In this document: positions 1 through 6,200 of the stretch, piece by piece
Position numbering within the stretch: position 1 is the first letter of the stretch
How the letters are laid out: every line of letters begins with the position of its first letter
From: an uncultured Ruminococcus sp.
GTDB taxonomy: Bacteria; Bacillota; Clostridia; Oscillospirales; Ruminococcaceae
Length of the DNA stretch: 8,860 bases
Direction: 5' to 3'
Assembly (NCBI GenBank): GCA_947174965.1
Contig: CAMWKY010000067.1
Coordinates: 1 to 8,860 of the forward strand
The notes under the pieces: generated by a model
Database searches by the model: none
The model's input: only the letters and a program-made list of their open reading frames with translations
What the model was told of the DNA's origin: nothing
Translations under genes and position numbers: made by a program

Positions 1-2947
1 GATTTTCGTTACTGCTGATTTTTGGTGTTGATTTCTTGCTTTTTGTATAGAGAACTGTTCCGGTATTGCTGATTACTTCCAGTGCTTCAACGTCATTTCG
101 GATAAATTCGTCCGATTCAACATAATCAGCTCCGCACCATGCCGATTGTCCCATGCTGAATACTTCGTTATATCCTACCTGAAAATAGAATCGTCCTGTT
201 GTTGATATTTCAGCAGCATCAGGTCGCCTTATTACTGCTTTACTGTCTGCACCGTCCTGAACTTTAAGACATATCTTGAAACGGCTGTTGCTCCATATTT
301 CAGGACCTACCGCATTATCGGGTTTCTGTGTTGCAAGAATAAGATGTACTCCTAAACTTCGCCCGATACGTGCAGAACGTATAAGAAGTTTCATAAAGTC
401 GTCACGGTCGCTTTTCAGTTCCGAAAACTCATCACACACAATAAAAAGATGCGGAAGTGCATCTATATCCATGCCCTCACGTCTCAACTCCTGATACCTG
501 TAAATATCCATAGTACCCTCATTTGACATTTTTCGGGCTGTCTTAAAAAGCTTCTGACGTCTTTTCAGCTCCGTATCAATCGATATGCACGCTCTCTCAA
601 TGACTGAACCATCAAGGTTTGTAACAGTTCCTATAACGTGTGGAAGCTTGCACTTTATCTCACGCTTTTTTCCGTTTTCAGTTACTTCTTTTACATAATT
701 AAATGCGTCGGCAAGTCCTCCACCCTTGTAATCGACAATAACAAAAGCAACTTCTTCAGGACTGTAATTTACAGCAAGCGACAGAATTATTGTGATGATA
801 GTCTCACTCTTGCCCGAACCTGTTGTGCCTGCCATAAGACCATGCGGACCGTGGAATTTTTCGTGCATATCGATAAAGAACGTATCGCCCGAAGGCTCAA
901 CGCCGATTTCAGTTTTAAGCGATTTTATGGGATTATTCTCTGCCCATCTTGTAAGGCAGTTAAGATGCTCAACCTTTGAAACCTTGAACATCTCAAGAAA
1001 TGTAAGCATTTTCGGAAGCTGATATTTTTCTGTCGATATATCAAGTTTGATATTTGATACAGCACTGATATATTTATCAAATTCACGCTCATATTTTTTC
1101 AGGTCAAAAGGTACAAACTCCGAAACAACATTATTGTCACGGTCGTATATTTTCGACTGATTCTCTGATAATTCTATGATTATATTAGAGTTGTTGTAGT
1201 TATACATTCCGAAAGATGTAAGAATACTGATATTGAGTGCCGTTCTGCTTTTCATTATCATAGGCATAATATTTATACTCTCAAAAAGCTTTTTATCAGA
1301 TGCAATAATAAGCATCTTCGGGAAGTCCTCGTCTTTTTTGTCTGTTCTGTCGTTGTACTCCTTTTCAAGATTATACGCAAGTTCCTTTATTTCGTCGGAA
1401 GATGATGCAACAAATCTGAATGAAGTATCGCTGTTCCATGTGTGCGGAAGCCATTTTGCATAGCTCCACTTTTCTTCATCATTGTTGTTATATATGAAAA
1501 CAAGTTTAAGCTCGTCATATGAATAAAGTGATGCAAGCTGTATTACAAGCGACTTTATAAATTCGCATGATATATCCTTTTCTCCGCTTACACCGCATAT
1601 ACAGCCGTTATTCAGTGAAATTGTCATGGGTGCATCATTGATAAATCGTTCTTCATGTGCAAACTGCATCATATCACGGCGGAGGTTATCCTTGAAAAAA
1701 TATTCACTCTCTGCATGGAAATCAACTTTTACAGATGACTTTCTCTTGCCCATACCTGCAACAACACACATAAAATCATTGTCATTTATGCTCTTGCTCC
1801 AAAGATAACGGTCTCTGTTTACAACCCTTTCAATACATTCATCAATTGTAAGATATTTTTTCAGCAGAAAATTTCTTTCCTCGTCTATCATGGCGTTTAC
1901 AGTATCTCTCAACTGCATGATATAATTCTGATATTCTTCTATACGCTTTTTCTCATTCTTCTTTGACAATTTGTTTTTGTAGAAAGTCATTATCGGAGGC
2001 ATACAGAGAGTTGACATAAGCATACCGCCTGCCATGATAAAAGTAGGAACGATATAGGAAAAGTTCGTCTGTCGATAGTATGCTGCTACACCTGAATACA
2101 ATGCAACAAGAACAGTTGTACAAGCCATTGTGAGAGATGAGCCGATTGAAAGAAGTATGGGCTGTTCCTCTCTTATCATGGAGCGTTCAGGCGGTAAAAG
2201 CTTAATCGCATCAAATTCAATGCTGTTTGCACCTAAATCTACAGTTCGATAGAAATAATTGGTGTCCTCAATTTTTTTCCTCTTTGATTCAAATTCCAAC
2301 TTAGAAAGTACAACGTTTTTCAGCCTGTTTCCTCTTAATGATTTTTCAAAGTCGATATTTGCAGAAATAAAGTCGGAGCATATTATAAACTTATATCCCA
2401 CTATAAATACAACGTCACCTACATCAAGTGGATATTCTTCATTTGAGATAATTCTCTTGTTATTTACATATGTGCCGTTTTTACTGTTTGTATCGGTTAT
2501 ATACCATTTCCCGTTAGTCTTAAATAAAACAGCGTGACTGCCTGAAATATAGTCATCATCAAGACAGATGTCATTGTCCTGCTTTTTGCCTATTCTGAAA
2601 GCGTATTCAGTTGCATCACCAGCAAAACAGAATTTACAGAACTTATTTTTCTCACTGCTGATTTTTTCGACTATTATAGTAAACTCCATGCCGTCAATCT
2701 CAATTACAAGCACATCATTATCAGAAATAACAGTGCGCTCTCTGTAGTACGTCTTTTTATCGCCGTTATATCGGCATATCTTGTAATTCTCGCCCGAAGA
2801 TATTACCCACTGACCATTTATTCCGTCTACGTTAATATCTTCGTCAAAAGAACTTATATTGTGGTTTATTTTATAGTGACCTGTTTTTTTATCGGGCAGA
2901 ACAGTATTGCTTATAAAATCATTCTGCATAAATGTTATGAAAAGCAC
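1..2947 (-). CDS. essC: EssC/YukB-type type VII secretion ATPase (FHA + FtsK/SpoIIIE), 3' end beyond window
   Basis: Membrane-bound motor ATPase of the type VIIb secretion system, which powers export of WXG100/LXG-type proteins. I translated the minus strand by hand: the frame is open from the GTG at 2947 to the window edge (982 codons, no stop). Residues about 1-95 resemble a degenerate first FHA domain. Residues about 115-190 form a clear FHA domain with RIG(K) at 118-121, S135 and H138 of the S-x-x-H motif, and NGT at 157-159. Two hydrophobic segments at about 263-291 and 296-324 are the usual paired membrane helices. The first FtsK/SpoIIIE ATPase domain follows, with HGPHG then Walker A GTTGSGKS at 707-714 (K713), the DYKGGG motif from D739, Walker B ending in D839-E840, and the ARIGRSLG...LATQKP block. 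S. aureus EssC is about 1,480 residues, so the second and third ATPase domains must lie beyond position 1. GTG was chosen because a GGGAGGG site sits 5 bases upstream; the first in-frame ATG (2929) is too far from it. It starts 15 bases after esaB, so it is probably co-transcribed and possibly translationally coupled. Confidence 0.97.
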   Translation of the reverse strand, partial: MLFITFMQNDFISNTVLPDKKTGHYKINHNISSFDEDINVDGINGQWVISSGENYKICRYNGDKKTYYRERTVISDNDVLVIEIDGMEFTIIVEKISSEKNKFCKFCFAGDATEYAFRIGKKQDNDICLDDDYISGSHAVLFKTNGKWYITDTNSKNGTYVNNKRIISNEEYPLDVGDVVFIVGYKFIICSDFISANIDFEKSLRGNRLKNVVLSKLEFESKRKKIEDTNYFYRTVDLGANSIEFDAIKLLPPERSMIREEQPILLSIGSSLTMACTTVLVALYSGVAAYYRQTNFSYIVPTFIMAGGMLMSTLCMPPIMTFYKNKLSKKNEKKRIEEYQNYIMQLRDTVNAMIDEERNFLLKKYLTIDECIERVVNRDRYLWSKSINDNDFMCVVAGMGKRKSSVKVDFHAESEYFFKDNLRRDMMQFAHEERFINDAPMTISLNNGCICGVSGEKDISCEFIKSLVIQLASLYSYDELKLVFIYNNNDEEKWSYAKWLPHTWNSDTSFRFVASSSDEIKELAYNLEKEYNDRTDKKDEDFPKMLIIASDKKLFESINIMPMIMKSRTALNISILTSFGMYNYNNSNIIIELSENQSKIYDRDNNVVSEFVPFDLKKYEREFDKYISAVSNIKLDISTEKYQLPKMLTFLEMFKVSKVEHLNCLTRWAENNPIKSLKTEIGVEPSGDTFFIDMHEKFHGPHGLMAGTTGSGKSETIITIILSLAVNYSPEEVAFVIVDYKGGGLADAFNYVKEVTENGKKREIKCKLPHVIGTVTNLDGSVIERACISIDTELKRRQKLFKTARKMSNEGTMDIYRYQELRREGMDIDALPHLFIVCDEFSELKSDRDDFMKLLIRSARIGRSLGVHLILATQKPDNAVGPEIWSNSRFKICLKVQDGADSKAVIRRPDAAEISTTGRFYFQVGYNEVFSMGQSAWCGADYVESDEFIRNDVEALEVISNTGTVLYTKSKKSTPKISSNEN

Positions 2948-2952
2948 AAAAT

Positions 2953-2959
2953 CCCTCCC
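2953..2959 (-). promoter_or_regulatory. Ribosome binding site of essC
   Basis: GGGAGGG on the minus strand lies 5 bases before the GTG at 2947. It supports the GTG over the ATG six codons further in. It lies immediately after the tandem TAA TAA stop of esaB, so ribosomes finishing esaB arrive directly on this site. Confidence 0.85.
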
Positions 2960-2962
2960 TTA

Positions 2963-3214
2963 TTAAACGAACATAAGTTCTGTTCTGTTTGCAATTTTAA
3001 GTTCCCTGAAAGTTTTATTCTGCGGAAGGCTTTCACCTTTATCACGCATACACAATATATTTACATCACCCTTACAGTAAAATCCTTTTGATATTTCTGA
3101 AAAAAGTTCTGCCATTACATTTACAGCATCATATATATACATATTTTCAGGCAATCTTATATCATATGTTCTGCCGTCGGCTGGCAGATAAACCTGTACT
3201 ATTATCTTATTCAT
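2963..3214 (-). CDS. esaB: YukD/EsaB-family ubiquitin-like protein of the type VII secretion system
   Basis: Small cytosolic protein of 83 residues with a ubiquitin-like (beta-grasp) layout, the usual size for YukD/EsaB. In known T7SSb systems this family is an accessory or regulatory part; no ubiquitin-type conjugation is established for it. In sequence order: a first strand (KIIVQVYLP), a second (TYDIRLPE), the central helix at about residues 25-40 (IYDAVNVMAELFSEI), a third strand (VNILCMRD) and a closing TFRELKI...TELMFV segment like the end of ubiquitin folds. It ends without a GG conjugation tail. The ATG at 3214 was chosen because AGAAAGGAG lies 6 bases upstream. A GTG 16 codons earlier (3262) stays in frame, but it has no ribosome binding site and would translate through the inverted repeat. 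It lies directly upstream of essC, which strongly supports the assignment. The sequence match alone is moderate, as this family is short and divergent. Confidence 0.88.
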   Translation of the reverse strand: MNKIIVQVYLPADGRTYDIRLPENMYIYDAVNVMAELFSEISKGFYCKGDVNILCMRDKGESLPQNKTFRELKIANRTELMFV

Positions 3215-3220
3215 CTGATG

Positions 3221-3229
3221 CTCCTTTCT
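3221..3229 (-). promoter_or_regulatory. Ribosome binding site of esaB
   Basis: AGAAAGGAG on the minus strand ends 6 bases before the ATG at 3214. It fixes the start of esaB and rules out the longer GTG-initiated form beginning at 3262. Confidence 0.85.
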
Positions 3230-3238
3230 GATATAATA

Positions 3239-3278
3239 ATATGCTGTCCTGCTCATTTGCACAAGAAGAACAGCATAT
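3239..3278 (-). terminator. Inverted repeat between the Ig-repeat gene and esaB; possible weak terminator or attenuator
   Basis: ATATGCTGT at 3239-3247 pairs perfectly with ACAGCATAT at 3270-3278, giving a 9-bp stem around a 22-base centre; a mismatch and two more pairs extend it. It begins 6 bases after the stop codon of the Ig-repeat gene. Read in the direction of the genes the stem is followed by TATTATATC, which is T-rich but not a clean T run, so termination would be partial at best. Read on the plus strand the stem is followed by a long T run, but no plus-strand gene needs ending there. It could be a weak terminator that lowers esaB-essC expression, an mRNA-processing or stability element, or a protein-binding palindrome. 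The stem is A+T-rich, so its stability is modest. Confidence 0.4.
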
Positions 3279-3284
3279 ATTTTT

Positions 3285-6200
3285 TTACTTCTGTTTTCTT
3301 TTTCTTATGAATATAACTCCTAATGCAGAAACTCCAACAACTATCGCAGAAATTATTCCTGCAATCTTCACCCATGATTTACTTAACATAATAAGAAGCA
3401 TATTTTCGGTTACACGTACTTCATTATATTCCTTTTTTGTCGTGTTTCCTGCAAAGTCCGTAAGTTCAACAGTGATATTACGCTTATCATCAGAGGCATT
3501 TACAATAAATCTGTGTGCCTTTTCATCTGTGCCATACTCAAAATCTCTTTCAAGAAGCGGTTCTGCCTGCGAATCTATTGTAACTCTGATATTCTTCAAA
3601 GGCTCACTTACATTTATAGTAAACTCTTTTTCTGCTCCCTTGAAAGTCTTGTCATTGTTATCGTCAAGTTCGTCGCATATTGGTTCAGGCGGACGTGTAT
3701 CAACGTTAAACTCAATATTCGCTCCCCTTTTTTCACTGACATTCTCATTTCCTGCCTTATCAACAGATTTTACTGCAATCTGATACCTGACATTTTCCTT
3801 GAAATTGTCTGAACTGATAGTGTAGGTGTATTCATAGCCTGATTTATCGCTTAAAAGCTGTGGCTTTGAGATACTGTACATATCCGTTGTAAGCTCGACT
3901 GTCTGCGTACCCTTGTTTATCATGATAACAGGCTTTGAACCGTCCTTATGCTTGTCAATATTTCGCTCCTTTATGACGATTTCAGGAGTGTAATTCAGAT
4001 AATTTCCATTAATTGATTCATATTCCTGTATCTCAAATACAGAACCAAATCTGTTTACAGAGAATGATTTTTCAAGCGACTGCTTGCGTGAACTCTTGTC
4101 AGCAACGTTGACTTTAAGCTTATACATACCGTCAAAAGATTCATCATGAGGAAAATCATCAAAGACAAATTCCATATTTTCAGAGTTGATTACTTTCCAT
4201 CTTCCTATTACATACTTGCCTGTTGCAATGCTGAATTTATAACAGTCATTTTCCTCATCATATACACAATCGCATATTCTGCCGTTTTTGTAAAGTTCAG
4301 CCTCATAGGTGTCAATGTTGCTTTCCTTTATATTAAGAGAAATATCAACATCACCTTTATTTGCCTCTGAAAATGATTTTGCAGTGATTTCAGGGTCTGC
4401 ACCGTCAACAACAAAACCTGCGGAATATTCGTTCATGACATTTCCTGCAATATCTTTTCCAGAAACTGTAAGATTATAACTCTTATTTTCATTGTACGGA
4501 ATTTCAAGTGTGTGAATATTTCCTGAATCTGTCCATTTTGCATCTGACGGCTTGCCGTTTATCATAATCTTACTGCTGTCAAAATTAACCTCATTGACCG
4601 ATATTACAGCCTTAACAGTAGAATCTATATAGCTGTTTTCAAGCGGATTTACTTTTGTACCGTCTTTTTTCACAAACTCAACGCTTAAAACAGGATTTGT
4701 CTTGTCTATAACAAATTCGCCTGATGAAAAACTGTCGGACTTATTTCCTGCAAGGTCTGTATTTTCAATATCAAAGCTGTATGTACCGTCTTTATCATAT
4801 ATAAATGTTTTGAAATACTTCTGCTCGTCTGTTCCTGTTCTTGAATTTTCAGACAGCTTAAATTCGTTGTCTGCCTGACCGTTTATGACAGGTGCATTGA
4901 AGTTTCTTTCAGAGATTATTACATTTACTTTCTGATTTGTATTGTAATACTGCTTTTCCTCATTACGCTTAATGCCGTCAATAGTTATAACTGGTTTCTG
5001 CTTGTCTATGCTGAAATAGGTTTCTGATTCTGTATAGTTGCCTGAATTGTCAAAAGTTCTTAATCTTATGAAGTTGTTGTTTGCATCTTTTGAAACAGTT
5101 ATACTTGCTGAAACAGATGTTGCAAGATTTCTCTCTCTTGTATCAATAGTCCAGCCGTCTGCATCACCTGATATATAGCCGTTGCCGTCTATTTCAATAC
5201 TTCTCCAGCCCTCAAAATCAGATGTAAGCCACTCTACTCTCTTTACACCTGAAAAACTGTCCGTAACTTTGATACTTGCCGTAACATCAGAATTATAAAG
5301 CGGTAAACCTGCTGAATCTTTATTATCAGTTTTCGGAATACTTATGTTAATATCTGATGTTGCTCTGTGACGTTCGTCATTTTCAGAAGCATAGCCATCG
5401 GGAGATTTTTCTTCCGATTTATTATTTACATTATCAGTTGCCCACGCTTTTATGTCACCCTTGAATCCCTCCGGAATAACAAAATCACATGAATAAACAT
5501 TGTTTGTTTCGTCAAAATCAATATTTCTGCTTTCCTCTGATTTGAAAACAGTACCATCAGTATTATAAAGTACGCAGGAAATGGACTTTATACCTGAACT
5601 TGCACCCTTATTGTCTCTTACAAGAATTGTCATTGCGGTATCAGATTCAAAGAAATAGCTGAATCTGTCGGACATATTAGGCGCAATATTGAATAATTCA
5701 TATTTTTTGTTTTCTTCCAGATTATACCAATCAAAATTGAATCCCGAAATATACGGAGCATTTATGTCCTTATAAACTTCAGTTTCTTTCTTATCATAGT
5801 TTCCTGCATTGTCAAATACTTCAACAGTGAAAATATATTTTCCGTCCCTGCCTGTTTCGGTAGAGGAAATATATTTATCAGATGCTGTTTTTTCATCTTC
5901 ATAAGTTTTTACTGTTTCATCTCTTGAATTGTCATCAACATTATATCTGTTGAAAATAGTTTTTGCAATTCCTGAATGTTCATCTGAAATATCACTGCTT
6001 ATCTGTATATCACTGCTGAACCACTTTTTGCCTTCTTCATTGATGAACATATTTTCGCCCGTGATTTCTGCATCACTGATTATCGGCTTTATATGCTCAA
6101 ACATAATATCTTCCGTATTATTTTCGGCGTGGAGTACAGTTTTTTCAGATGAGTTGCCTGCATTGTCTGTTATGGTTACAGTAAGTTTTCCGTCTGCAAC

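Noticed and set aside
2927..2929. ATG at 2929 as the start of EssC
   Set aside because: The GGGAGGG site is 23 bases away, whereas the GTG at 2947 is 5 bases from it.
3260..3262. GTG at 3262 as the start of a longer EsaB (99 residues)
   Set aside because: It has no ribosome binding site, passes through the inverted repeat, and adds residues not expected in this roughly 80-residue family. The ATG at 3214 has a strong site.
3241..3783. Plus-strand open frame of 180 codons starting in the intergenic spacer
   Set aside because: It begins inside the inverted repeat and runs antisense through the C-terminal Ig modules. There is no ribosome binding site and no recognisable protein.
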